A stretch of DNA of 64,000 nt from Cardiocondyla obscurior (Eukaryota; Arthropoda; Insecta; Hymenoptera; Formicidae), in NCBI RefSeq assembly GCF_019399895.1, contig NC_091869.1:6634001-6698000 (forward strand), in the 5' to 3' direction. Position 1 is the stretch's first letter; the number at the start of each line of letters is the position of its first letter. Below the pieces are notes generated by a model. That model was not told where the DNA came from and made no database searches. It saw only the letters and a program-made list of their open reading frames with translations. Below are positions 38,601 through 53,200 of this stretch, piece after piece. Both the position numbers and the translations under genes were made by a program.

Positions 38601-41600
38601 TTATATGGCCGAGTCCGTCACAGCCGGGTGTAGGGCAATTAACGCCCTCGAATTTCATAGCTGTCGCCGCGGCCACCGCCGCTTTATGCTGCTCGACTGT
38701 GCCTCCGGACTCCAACACTCGCATCTTGTTCCTATTCGCGATCGGGCATCCAGACGCACTGTAATAAAAAAGAAAACGGAGACATGTGCATTACGCGAGC
38801 AAATAGCCAAACATTTTAATGGTTTGAATAATTACGGTGTTAAACGTAATTAAATTAAATCAATGTTAACAAAAATGCTTGAATCATGAAAATTGTACGT
38901 ACAGAAAGAAAATCAGTTTGCGTGAAAAGTTCTACGAGAGCCTTACCTGCGGTGCGACAAGAATTTGCCAGTGGCATGGCCGGACCCGTCGCAACCCGGA
39001 ATCGGACATCTGTAGTCCAAAATGCCAACACCACCATCACCACCACCGCATAATCCATCCGCACAGAGCAAGCGTGAAACGAGCGGAAACCGCCAGTTAT
39101 TAGTCAGCGTCTTCGCTTTTACGCGGGGTGTAGCTTGGGCAAAGGGAGTTAGGATGCGGTTACGGGAGGGAGCGAGATTTCCCCTTTCTTGGGGTCTCAT
39201 CCGGCAACCTACGTGCAATGCGGTCGAGGAGATACCTGCGTTAGCTACTACGTGCAACGTGCGAACGCGACGAAAACGCAAATTGAGATCACGATTACCG
39301 CCGCGCCCTAAAATTGCGTGACCTGCGAAATGTAATCGCGCAGCGAAATCAAGTCGTAACGAATTTGCGACAATACCTCCCCCTCCACCGTTTTGTGGAA
39401 TCACGTCGTTTATTACCGTTTTAATTTTATGACCGTCTATGGCTAGCTAATTATTAGGTAACGGTGGGAATCAATTTTCACTCGGGTAAAAAAACTTAAA
39501 AAAAAAAATATTTAACTAATTTCGCAATTTTTTACAAGAGTTTTCTTTTTTTATTTCATCAAAGTAAAAATAATTCGTATCTTAAAGTGATTCTATTACA
39601 TTGAGCACATAATCTTACGTAATTTCTATATAATTTTTCGCATAATTGACCGATAAAGTAATTCATTCGTTACTACGGGCGCTCAATTCGCGTTGCTCGT
39701 TGAAGTTAAATACAATTAATCGAGACGTCCTACGGCAGTTATAACTTAGAATGAATAAAGCTTGGAAAAGCAATCTGCGTTAATTGCGTAAGTGGGAGAG
39801 TGGATAAAGTGCATAATTAATAATATTCACGCACACTGACCTGAGGGGCTCAGAATCTTGACCGTCTCGAGGTTTACTCTTCGGCTTGTTGGCGCGTGGA
39901 CAGCCGGACAAACTTCTGTGCGACGAATAATTTCCCGTGACGTGTCCAGAACCGTCGCATCCTGGCGTGGGACACTTGAGCTCCTGAGAATGCGCCTGGA
40001 TTTGAGAGCGATCAGCTCGTGGACACCCGGAGAGACTGTAAGAGGAAATAGACTGTCTTTGATCCTGACGCGTTGCGAAAGCGCCATGAAGACCGGCCCG
40101 CCGCGTGTTCTGGATAGACGCAGAGGTTTACGAGAAACGTGAATAATTTCCGAAAGCAATAAAATTGTACCGCATACGGTCATTGTCCGGTAAAACTGCG
40201 CAATGCGGTGTAATCTTCATGGCTCTCTTGTCAGACGAACGCACACCTCAGAAACGTCCAACCATCGCTTCAGCAACACATCGCATGCAATTTTACCCGA
40301 CGTTGCCACGAAGTCGTGAGTACTCGCATGATTTAAGATTCAATTATTTTCGAAAGTCAATTAACAATTTTTTTTTTTTTTCTTTTTTTTTCCTCGAAAA
40401 TTCGATCTCGATGAGTATCCGAACATCCCGTTCGCCAAAGCGGTCGGAATCTACGTGTCGCACGGCGGGTGACATCGAAGTTAGCGTGTTGCTGTCAATA
40501 ATTAATCGCCGCGCTAAGATCTAAATATATAACGTGTTAATCGGGGAGAGCAAGAGACGTTGGCCCACCGAGATCGGTGCGGCACATCGGCATCGGCCAA
40601 CATTAGCCGGGCTCGTTATTTACTTTCGGACGACTTGCCTTGCGTCCAGTTCGAACGAAGACATCGAGGGGAGGAAAAAGAAACCTGGGACTCGCATTTC
40701 TTGCTCGAGCATCGATCGTGCGCGCCAACGATCGTAGCCCCGGAGGGACACCCTCAAATGTCGTGCGGATCGTGATGCGGGCGGACAACGGATTGTGTTT
40801 GGTAGCATGCAAATGGCAACGCCGTGTTCCAGTTGGATCACTTATGAGGTGTCGCTCGTAAGATTAATCGCGCTTCGTACTTGCGTCGGTCCGAGATCGG
40901 CCTTACTCTAAGAACATCGAAAGGAAGAGCGGGGAGCACACTCACACCTGACCCCAATGAAACTCGCCAATTGCCAATTCGATATTGCGCACGATGCGCG
41001 TCACGAAGCGGTATCATCACCGCTTCGCGGATTATTCTTCATCGGTCACGGTTCTGCTATGACATGGTCATCGACAACAGTTCGCTACGAAGCTGCCCAC
41101 TCGAGGCTGGCGTAAGCGGCTTTCAACATACGGACAGTCAGTAAGTTAATCGCTACGTATGTAAGCGGGTAAAATCTAGTGCAATGCCGATTCCTTCGTA
41201 ACTTTGATTTTGCCATCCCTTTTCGTAGGGGTCGGGTAAAAACAGCGAAGAAAAAACAGAATTTAAAAGAAAAAGAAAGAATTTCATTCAATTACGAGGC
41301 TCATCTACACATCTTTGATACCGTAAAACGTAACGCAGATAGGTACACAGGAAATAAAGAAAGAAAAAGAGAGACAGAGAAGATGAGAGAGAAGTATACT
41401 GTGTGATAGGAAATAAAAATTATATATCGTGTATATGTACATGTATATATTTATTATACTTATGCAAAGTAGCTATAGCATCACTGGATATTCACACGTA
41501 CGTCATATATAGATATATATACGGCAACATAATATTGATTAAATGTATAACTTAATTGGAAGGAAAAAAAAAGAGGGGAGGTTTCTAAACGATATGTTTC

Positions 41601-44600
41601 GTATCGCAACACATTTAAGAAGCAACTACGGCCACGGACCACCAATATGCATCGATGCAAGAACCATCCATGTAAATGTAATTCATAATTTACATAATGT
41701 CGTTTGCGGTATGCGTGTACGTGTTACAGGATATACTGTTATCTACCGCTTTTAAATTAAAAAGAAAGAGAAAAAAAAGAAATAAAAAAAAAACAATCTA
41801 TGAAGGCTTTATCGAGGAACCAAAGAGGACCAGCATAAATTTAAATGTATGTATATGTATGTACGTATGTAGCGTGCTTGCGTGCGTGCTGCATCGCCAT
41901 ATCGATATATACATAATCGAGCGTTTACGTCAAAGGCTTAGTGTAAATGTCGATGCTGCCTTGCCTTCTGTGGGTAGCGTAGTTCCCTGAGACATGACCC
42001 ATGCCATCACAGGACGACGTGGGACACTGTATCAGCTCCTTGCCATCGCGACCACGAGGGGCGGGCCGAGGTGCGAAATTCAACGAGTATCTCCTCACAC
42101 TCATACTGCACCGAATAATATTAACCGTCAAATCGAGACTCCCTAGCTAAATTGATTATGGAATTATCAAATAGTTCTCTAATTGTCGCCATTCGCTCGC
42201 CCGAACGGGGGGTCTACTTTCTTCTGAATATTACTCGCTTCTATTTTTAACGCGGCCAATTTTAAAATCTGGTGGCTGAAATAATGCAATTTTATTTGCA
42301 AAAAAAAACAGGAAAAAAAAGGAAGAAAATAAAAAGAGAAAAGAAAATCACTCGAACAGATTGTTGAAAATAATTTAATACATTTCGCAGTCAGCGTAAG
42401 CGACAATTGCAAGTCGTATTTCAAATGCAATCGCGATCGAGTGTGTGTAGTTTACAGTTATAGGGCGGCGCAAAGTAATATTGCGTTTCGTAACTTTTCT
42501 CTAAAGCACGAGTGAAAGAGCAATATGCAACGTGATAGCGTGATATGAAAAAAACGTTGAAAAGCAGGAGGAAGGACTGGCGGGAGGCGAAGAAGAAGGC
42601 GAAGAAGCGAAAGAACATATGCGCCGGTTAGAGAATCAGAGGGTGAGCGTCTCGCTCTTGCTTCCGATTTCATCGTGGTTTCGTAGACGGCGAGCCGTAG
42701 TCGGCAATGAGAATGCCTCGGAAACCTCGATGGCCCTTGAGTGGCCACGATATTGCCGGCAACCGAGAGCCGGCGAATGCTGGCTTGAGTGCAATTCAAG
42801 ATTTTGTACACCGTATCGGACTATCAATCTACCTTTACGTTTTCACAATTTTTGCCGATTTGTTAACTGTCTTAAACGTTGTAGTAGTTATAAATTGTAT
42901 TAAAAAATTGTATGAAAACTTTATAGATATCTTATATATTTAGTATTTTCATAGGTCTCGGTGATTGATCCGAAGTAAGACGTACCAATAAGAACGGCTC
43001 CAAAAGAAGCCTGGTAATACAGTTAGGACGCGAGTTATAAGCAAGACAAGGTGGTTATATTGCCCGCTGCTATTAATAAAGTTGAAGTTCAGATATATAT
43101 TGCTTTTACCGAGGTTTTAGTTGGCCGTACGTGTTTCATGTTATAGGGATTCAATAAAGCCGCAGCTAACGAGACGAAGGAAAAAAAGATAAAAAAAACG
43201 ATTAATATCCAAAGAAATTACCGAGTGTAATTTTCATGTCGACGTTTCAAAGTTTGCGTAACAAAAATAAAACAATTAACTAAATATATCTCTTAATTAA
43301 GGTAAAAAAAAAAAAAAAAAAAAAAATGGGAAAATGTCTTCGAGGTATAGGGAGTAGTTTTCGCCTTTCGCAGATCGTGGAGACATTTGTGAGATACGTA
43401 GAACGCGGCGCGACGAGCTTTCGGCCGCGGCAAAATTACAAAAGGGACGAAAGGCAGCTTCGCCTCGAGGTAGCCGCGGAGGTGTGCACCGGATTTCTAA
43501 CCCACGGCGGGAGAGTCTCGGCCCATAATCCAGTGCGGTGGCAACTGATTATACCCCACCTCCCCATTTTAACCTTATCCTGCCTTCTCCGTGCCCTCTC
43601 AGCCCCTTTCTCTGCACGCGCGCCTTCCACTCGAGCCTCATCCTCATTCTCTTCTTATACGCCCAACCGCGCCTTCTCCATACCCGCCGAGCTTCACGTC
43701 AATTAGAATAAGGTTGGCACTTTCGGTACGAAGAGTAATTACTTTAATTAACAAAATGGAGGTGGGTATGCGCGAGCTTTGCCTCCCCTCCCCCCTCCCC
43801 CATCCCCTTTTCCACCCGTTCTCCGTCGTTGATGTTAGCCGCCGCCACCGCCGCCGCCCTTGCCGTCTCCACTTTTCAAGCTTCGGCCGCGAATCTATCG
43901 CGTGAAGGATTCGTACGATCCTTTCCGCAAGGCAAGTAAAGTACCAAGGCGAGAACTCGCGATGCTCGCTTGCACGACGTGTGGACGTATTCTCTAACAA
44001 TGCTACCTCACGCCAAATTACGATTTGAATTCTCATCGTGTATCTAGCATTGCTCATCTCGATTAGAATTGCATATATAACTCATAAGAGAGGATTTTAA
44101 TTAGTTAGAATATTAAATGCCAAATACGCGGTGAGAACATCGGTCAATCTGACATATTTTCAATACAATACTTTTAATAATCAACATTTATCGAGTGTCA
44201 ATCAAAGTGTCTTTGAATATTATTTTATTTTCTCGGGCATTTAGTTTAAATTTATAATTTCGGTTTCAGAACAAGCATCGACTCATATTTATCATCGCAC
44301 GGAAATAAAAAATTTATTACGAGTCGGTTTGCCGCTGACAATCGCGGTACTTAATAAAGATATCCTACCTGTCGTCCTTGCCGGATGGTTTATCGAGGGG
44401 TCCAACCGTGTGCTGCGGGGGTGGCATGCTGTAGCACGGCGCTGGGGTGTAACCCGCTGGAATCTGATAACCGGAAGTCACTGGGCCACCCGGATAAGTT
44501 CCACCGCAATTGTAACCTGCAGTTGGGTAAGGGGTGTACGTGTTTCCAGGATATTCGGGCTGAACGCCGGTCATCCCGTACCCTGGATGAGGACTCATGG

Positions 44601-47169
44601 GTCCGTAACCTGACATACGAGAAATTGAATAAATAAAGAAGGTAACAATCATATGCATTAATAGTTTTCTAAAAATATGACGACGCAGCGCGGCGCGTCT
44701 TACTTGCAAAAAACGTTATTGTAAATCAATAAAAAAAATAAAATAAAATAAAATAAAATAAAGTAAAAAATTCAACTCTACTTTTGCGATGTAGAGAAAG
44801 CGCACAATTTCTAGGACACTCTGACCAAATACGTGCCGTGTAATCGCGCCCGAACGGGAGACGCGAAAATAGCGCGAACACAGGCGCACTGCAGAAGCAG
44901 TCCGCTGCTTGATTAACTGTTGTAAAATCTACACGTTTATTTACTGGCAAGAATTCATTTTGTCGAGAGAGCACGCAATGCAAATAGCCGACGGACGGAA
45001 GGCCGACTATGCGCGCGGGCGCGCGCGACGTCGCGTTAACGCGACGGTGCCCTGTGTGCGTCGGGGGCCGGGGAACACGGTGCTGTGTGTGCTCGAATGT
45101 TTCAATTTCAATAACTACTCCCCAGCGTCAGAGTCCGCACAATATCGGCCGCGCCGGACTTTTGCCGGCGCTACGTGTACGCGAAATATTGATAATTAAC
45201 AATGGCCGTGTACCGTCACAGGGGGGTGGTTCGACGGGAAGGGTGCGCACGGTGCACATTCAGGCCGAAGGACGGAGGGAGAAGAGAGAGTGGAGTGATG
45301 GAAACGGAGAAAACGAGGGGGACGATCAGAGAGAGAAAGAGAAAGCGAGAAGAAGAAGGAAGGGATGGAAAGGGGGAGAATCGGCCGCGGGTTTGGAATG
45401 CCAAGGTACAGAGAGACCGAGGAAAATGAGAGTTCGGCCATAGGTGCCTATTATGGCAGTCATGTACTGTTCTGGTGAATTTTTATTCGACGGTTGTAAC
45501 CGCGTATCGTCCCCCATCCCCATCTACATCCCTCGCCACCCTTGCCGACCCCCGGGGGCGTCGGGCTCTTTGTTCTCTTCCGAATCCCTCGTCCACGCGC
45601 CTCCTCCGCGTCGCCCCCGCTATCACCTGACGTTACACGACGCCTGTATAAGGACACATTAACGCTTCGCGTGTATCTCATGCCGCGCATATATATACCA
45701 GTTAAAATTTATAGGGCTAAAGACATTCTGTCGCGCCCTTTTCCATATTTGTTTTATTTTATTTTATTTTTTTTTTGCTCTATCTCATCTTCGTTCGACA
45801 ATATTGCACGGATGATTCTCTGTCACGAATTTTTTTAACTATTATTATTTTATTTATTGCGCGAGTAAAAAGTTTTTTTTTTTAATTAAAGATTGCATTA
45901 AATCGTTACAAATATAACTGCATACACACGCGCAAAAAAAAAAGAGTTGTAAAGCATCTTCGAGATACAGATCGTAGATTATCCGCGAAGTTACACAATA
46001 AACGATGATAAACTCACCGGTGGGATCTCGGTAGGCGTCCATGTAGTGGGAACCCCCGCTGTCGGGTGTACTCTCGCGACTATACGCCGTGACGTGCACT
46101 CCAGGAGGCGGAAACCCGGGTACAGGCCTGATTCCGGGACCCCCGCTGAAATTGACCGGCTCGTTCGCCGTTGAGAAGTCAACGGGCTCCGTTTGCTCCT
46201 CGATCGGTCGCGGGGCTGGAAAACCTGGGCCCACTGGAACTGCGACAGCTTCCCCGTGGCCAGTGGAATATTGTGGACTCGGTGCACCGCTGCAGTAAAA
46301 ATACCATACATAAGTTTCGTCTATCTAAGCATTACAATTTCGATTATTAATAAGTGCTCTACCGACGTTAACTTCTTCGTCAAAAATAACATAAAAAATT
46401 TAAATATAATAAAATAAATAATAAAAAAAAGAACATTTAAAATTAAAATAAAAAAATTAAAAAAAAAAGCCAATTTAAATTGACTAATTAAAAAAATTGT
46501 TTCTTTCAGAATAAATCGAAGAGCTCTCATTAACTGTTATAAACGAAAAAATTAATCGGTCTACCTATGGAGTCTATTGACGCTAAGATCAAGAGTCTGG
46601 CCTTGAGGGCTAGGAACTTGAGGACTAGCCGTCAAGTGAGGGCTCGCTGCAGCCTGAGGACTATTTCCCACCGTCTGTCCTCCTCCATATTGCGGACTGA
46701 GGCTGTTCGAGCCGTACGGCGGAGCCTGAATCACGTTATAAACTCAAGATTCCATAATTTCTCACACTTTTTTTTTAAATAATATTATTACGCATATTGT
46801 ATTATTCTTAACCAACCTGCGGACTGGTAGACGTGACACTGGAGGTCGACAAATCCATCACCGATCCTCCAGGCGAGGTAGGCGGTCCACCGGGCTTCTG
46901 CATTTGCTGCATCTGCGCGACCGTAACGCATTTCACTGCAACATTTACAAAGATGCGACGTTTAATTACAAGTAAATCTCGGATGCACGCGGAGATGATC
47001 TCGTCGTAAATTACCATCTTCAGTCTTTATCATCCCGGCTGCCGTGGCGGCGGCCATCGCCATTTGATGCTGCTGTGCGGCCGCCGCAGCTTCTTGATGG
47101 TAAACTCGTTCCTGCTCCTCGGGCGTCATCCCGGTTTGTCCCAGATAATACATATTTCTTGAGTGAAGC

Positions 47170-47240
<71 letters not shown>

Positions 47241-50200
47241 CTGCTGCTGCGATGGGATAGGCGCGCACGATTGCGTGTCGTACCTTTCGTACGTCGCGGT
47301 AGTACCGGGGTCGTAAGGCCGATGGTTGGCCGCGCTCACTACCGCGTTCTCGTAGCCTCTGCCGGCCGCTATGTCATTAGAGTACGTTACTACTGGCCGC
47401 GCAATATTGCTAGCACCGGGATGCATGTACGCCCTCGCGTGCTCGGCCGATCTGTGATGATAGAGCTCTTCCGTGGTAGTCGCGGCGGCCGCTGCGGCCG
47501 CTGCAGCGGCCATCATAGCGGAGGGCTCGTATGGAGATCTCTGAGACATTTGGTGGCTCATCCGGGTGTCCTCTACCATCGGCATCGGGTAGGCAACGGG
47601 CTGCATCGGTAGCACGTGGTGCGTCGGATGCTGGCCGGGATGGTGAATCGTCGCTCCTATGGAAGGCCTCGAGCCCATCGCGTCCATGGACGACATGGAC
47701 GAGGAGTTCGAATCTTGGCTCATGTAAGAGTCGTACGTTTGTCGTACCGCGGGGGGCGGCGGTGGCGGGGGTGAGTTCACTCTACAGGACGTGGCATCCT
47801 CCGTCTTGGGCACCAACAAGTCGCCTGCGTTCTGATTCCTCATGGTCAACGTGTTGCAGCAACTGCTGCTGAGAGTCATATTCTCCGTTTTGGGCACTTT
47901 CGCGGGACGCGACGTGCTGTTGTCCTCCGGCGTTTTCGGAGGCTTCACGTTAATCCCGGCGTTTTTTGTCGTCGACATATAATAGTCGTACGTTAGGTTG
48001 CTCAACACAGGCTTCGTGTCTTGCGTTGCGGAACCGTACTGCGAGTAGCTCTTCGTGTCCATCGATGGGGGTAACAAATTCGTGCTGATGTACTCTGGCG
48101 GAATTCCCGGCACTGTCGCGAAAGATTGCGTATTTAATTAATTTTACAGATAAATACGACAAGTGAAATAAATTAAAAAAAAAATTGACATTAAAAATAC
48201 TATTGTAATAAAAGATATTTATAAATTTCTTATTACTTTTGCTATTAAAAAGCATTGTAAAGCTCATCAAATTGCATGCGGTTATCGGTCGCTATAAAAT
48301 ATTTGCAATAGCTCTGTTTAATAATAATCAACGACATTTTCGAGTAATATGCATTATTCGTAAAAGAACTATATAGAGTCTTCTCTAGAGCGAGAAATAT
48401 CTAAGTGCGACAGATTGCAAAAGAAAATAATATCAGGCAAAGGCCTTTTATTTGCAGCATTAATGTCGCGTGGAGCGGCGGCAGGAATTCGCGTCCAGTG
48501 TATCGCGGACAGAGCCGATGTCCTGCGTGCCGCCTTACCTTGAACCTTTTGTCGTGCCTCGCGTGCGGCCTGCTTATTTGCCGCGGCGATGGGACATCCG
48601 GACAGGCTCCTATGTGTGTTCCGATTCGAGCTGACATGACCGCGGCCGTTGCAACCAGGCGTCGGGCATTTCAATATGGTCTCATGCATCGCCAGAACTG
48701 CGAGAACCCAGAGACACGTGGCGTGGTTACAGACACAGGTTCTCGGTACACGCGCGTTACACACAATTAGAGAGACGCGGCGCACACGCACGCGACAGGT
48801 GAGGTAAAGTGTCGTTAAGACTGTTTTTATGCATTGAGTATAATTATCAACGTTTCAAGAAGGAATGAGAATAGAAGAGAGAGAGAAAGAGAGAGAGATA
48901 GAAAGAAAGAGAGAGAGAATCAAGCCTAGACAGGCGTTTCGTTTCTTCAAACAGAAGAAAGAAAGAGAAATCCGCATACTCGATAAACATATTTGTAAGA
49001 GGGAGGAAATAAAGATAAAACTGTCGAGAGATGCACGAGAAGAACGGCGGTCCTCACATGTGGAACGTAAATCAATGTGTAACAGAACAATCAAGTATAC
49101 CGAGCGGGTAGAGAGAAACACAAGTAAAGACAATCAATTAATCGATAGAAAATCATAACTCAACAACTTGCAATCTGTGTGAGGTAAGTGTGCCACGCCG
49201 ATGAGAAGCGGCATTTGCTCGTCGTACGCGATGAGGATACGAACGCTCGGTCTCGAAATACTCCGGCAGATCCTGCGTTCTCGAGAAAAAGAATCGAGGG
49301 ATGAGCTTGTCATGTGTAGAAATGAAAAAAATTACAAAGGCTGTTGCATATAGTCTTTTAATCGCCGCACGCAGCGGTTGGACTCGTCATTTGAGCAAAA
49401 GGGGGCAAAATCTCGTGACTCGCAACATCGATGGAAGGCTGGATCGTCCGTGTGACTCTTTTGCGTAATTATACTCAATCGCACAAGTATCCTTCGTGTG
49501 TGGAAGTGTCCGGCGTGTGCGCATACGCCGGGCTCGTCGCGCCGCCCGTGTCTCGAGTTCTCCAGAGGGTTCATAGGCACGACCAGTATCAACCAAGTTC
49601 GAGAGTGTGGTGATATAATTTCTCTACTATATAATGAACTACGAACAAAACGGTAAATCATAAAACGGAAAGTAACGCAATAAATAAAGCTCTCTACCCC
49701 GCAAACGAAAAGCGCAAAGAATACAACCAGACAGATATATATACACGCACACGCACACGCACACACGCATATACGCGACGCGTGCACCGCGCTCATATCG
49801 CTGAAAAATATTCATTTTCTCCGTCTAATTTGAATTCGTGTATCGAAGATACGTTTTTTTTTTGTTGCGTTTAATGAGGCGAGGAAACCGCGTAGAACAA
49901 TGGGCTTTTGTGGACGCCGCGGCTGATCAAAAATAGTTCCGCTCTCGCGAAGCAAATTAAAGACAGAGCCGGTTGCTTTCCGAAAACAAACGTTATGTAG
50001 AAAACACGATATTATTTTTAAAGCTGCAGGTGTGTTTATTGAAATGCGATTACGCTAAAGATTTTTCTTTTAGCGAGATGAAAATAATGTTTTAATTAAT
50101 CCACGCGATAAATTCGGGTCTCACTTCCTCGCCTCATCAAGAGAAAAAGACACTCTCGCAAAAAGAAGATGCACTATATAGCTACAATAAGAAGTAATCG

Positions 50201-53200
50201 GTATAAGAAAAAGGTACTTACTCTCTGGAGTCAATTTATCCTTCTGTGGACATCCAGAAAGACTGCAAACGTAAAAACTGTTTAATAAAACGTTCATGGC
50301 CTCGATATTTGGCATCTCTCTTAAAAATCATACGCGCGGTGTATTAAAAACGGGTAGCGTCTCTTTTATTTCATTTTATTTTATGTTTTTTTATTTTTTG
50401 GATTTTCTGCTTTTCAAACCGCTCGATATGGTCGTACACAAAACTCAATATGCAGGTCGTGAATTAGCGTATTGATGTCTGCGTAACGCCACGTTCGATT
50501 CTCCACGTAAAACCGCGTAGGTGTGTAATCGGCCGTGGCTGAGTGAGCGGGGCGCAGGTTAATTATCGATAATTGCTTACCTGCGGTGGTGAGAGTAGAG
50601 TCCGGTTACGTGACCCTGCCCCGTGCAGCCTGGGGTCGGGCACTTGTTGCCCTCTGCAACAAATCAAACCGCCACGCAGGGCCAGATGTTAGTCTATGGT
50701 GCCGTTACGGATATTCATAAGATACGACGTGAGAGCGTATTTTCACTCGAGCTTCGAGCTCGCACGATTGCTCCGCGCGAGATACGCTCAGACTTGGGTT
50801 TAATTAAATTATTAACGCGCGCGCGATGTGTCAAACGCTATTGCGTTGCTCTCACCTAAAAGAAATTAAAGTCGCAAAATTTATTGCGCAAGTTTTTCAT
50901 TTTTTTTTTGGAGGGAAGAGAAATATATAATTTACTGATTTATACAGAAAGTAGAGAATACGTGACGAAGAAGCTGGCATCATAGTTTATTGCGCCGTGA
51001 TATTAATTACAGCACTACGTGAACACGGAGCGCGCAGTGTTACATCACACCGCGTTATTTCTGCGTCGAAATTAATGATCTCGGCACAAGCAGACTGTAA
51101 TTACGAATAAATTGGATATTTACACTGGTGACGAATGTTGTTCCGTGACAGAAACGTGTCGATCGGAATACGCCGGCTTGATGCGCGCTAATGCGTTTGG
51201 TTATTGCATTTGGTTTTATAATCTTGCACTTGTGGCCAATCGGCGCAACAATATCACGTGCAATCCGTCGCCCGAATACGCGCATTTTAATGCAGAACTT
51301 TGAACGAACACATTAGTAAATCGCGAAGACCTTGCGGGTTCTAATTTTGTTCTCAATCATCGATGTCATGCATCATGCATCGGCGGAGCAACTAATAGGT
51401 AAATATAATTTTTTTTTTTAATTTTTATAAAAATGAAGCTTTATCTTTATATTAATTTAAATATTAACATGTCTATATTAATATGTTTAATTTTATGTTA
51501 CAGTCACCAGCAGAAATCTTTAACTCCGCTGAAACTCATGCAGATTGGTAAGTCGTATGATTTTTTTTTCCTAGTTTGTACAATAATTGGGGTCTTTTAA
51601 AAAATAGCGCGCGCGTAGCGTGCGCATGGTTTCTTCTAGTATATATAAAAAAAAAAAAAAATAAAATAAAATAATGTGGCATTTCGGTATGCTCACACCG
51701 CCAGCGACGTGAACAGCTGAATGGAAATTAACTATTGAATGGCTGACAGCCGACGTGTCCGACATCGTCGCGTAGTTTCATTCTGCACATCGAACCAGAA
51801 TATAGCTTACTCCCCGTTTGCCAATATATCACGTTATCCTTTAGAGAACGTTGAACAGCTAGGGCGAAAGACTCCGCGAGCAAGTGTGGCGAGAGACACA
51901 CGTCTATTTTACAATCAAAATCTTATTCGTAAGAATCTCACTTCTACAATCGCCTCGCGAAGGAAATTTTTGAATTTTTGCATTAATTTAATATTTTATT
52001 TCTTCGCGATCAGTGTTCGTGAAATAAATAAACGCCTAAAGCAGCAGAAAATAAATTTATATTTTAAATATATATAATTCGTAGTAGAAAATATGCTTGT
52101 ATAAGATCTTTCTTTTCTTTTTTATATTTTTTAATAACAATTTATAATAAATATAGCGCGCTCTTAATCTCCCTGTCTATAACCGTCTTTGGAAGTATAT
52201 TTCAAAAAGAGATTTCAAAAAATTGTTATAAGGCTTCGTCGAGCGTGCGTGCTATTTAGCGGGATTTTTCAGGATGAGTTTCCCCAATCCTGCGGCGAGA
52301 GGACCGAAGTGAAAGTTGAAAGGACGATCTAGAAGGGTGGAAATGGCCTCGCGTGTGGTCAGCCTGGATCTCGTCGCACGAGTTACGCATTTGTGAATAG
52401 CCTCTGGGATTTCTCTGTCCCGTGACTAAGCCTTCGGGATTAGCACGGGGTATGTGGCCGGCCTACAACTGTCCGCGAAACAAAGAACAGATAGATGCCA
52501 CGTTCCCGCGCGCGACAGAACGAAACTTGCGCCGATCGGTGAAAAAAGTTTCGCCACTCGTGGATATTTCCTCCCATATCTATGCATTATTTTCCGTATC
52601 ATTCATTATTCGGTATCAATGTTATTCGGCCGGACGAGAAGAGCCGCGTTCTCAATAACAGCCGGTCGATTTTTTCGCTCGCGAATATCTTCATTTGCGA
52701 AGCAAATTGAACGCGGACACGCCACATCACGACGCTTTTCGCCAAGGCTCATTTATAGAGACATACGATCCTCGCGATTAGAGATCTGCATTAGCTGATA
52801 ATTTGTTGATAATTTCAAAAATTTTTTCAGAAACTTTTCTCTTTCTTTTTTTTTTTTCTTTTTAAGCCCTTTCTGGCGACACGAAAAGTATGACCGGTGC
52901 CAGACAAGCATGCCCAAACGGCCAATTGTACCATCTGTCGTGCGCCAGTTCCAACTTAATGGCGGGTATAGCGCACGTCACGTATGATTGCGTTCGTATT
53001 CTCAGGGCGACCTCGCGTGACCAGACAATTACGGGTTTCTAGTGCACTGCAGGTAGCCGAGAAGTACCAATCGGTTAATACGAGCCCTTCGGCAAGGCTC
53101 TCTTTATTTCAATCGCGAACGATAAACGTAACTAAAGGTTCCTACCCAATCCTTAGACAGCGCGATCGGCCGAGAGCTGTGTTAGACACTACTATGTTTC

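Noticed and set aside
38943..39404. Longer minus-strand ORF around finger 5
   Set aside because: Only 38947-39009 is exon; the upstream part follows no family sequence, and the acceptor at 39010-39011 gives the correct phase.
43326..43905. Coding gene inside MYT1 intron 9
   Set aside because: Open frames on both strands reflect CpG richness; there is no domain and no supporting exon structure.
47075..47612. Poly-Leu and poly-Ala ORFs on the plus strand
   Set aside because: Shadows of the CAG tract in MYT1 exon 5.
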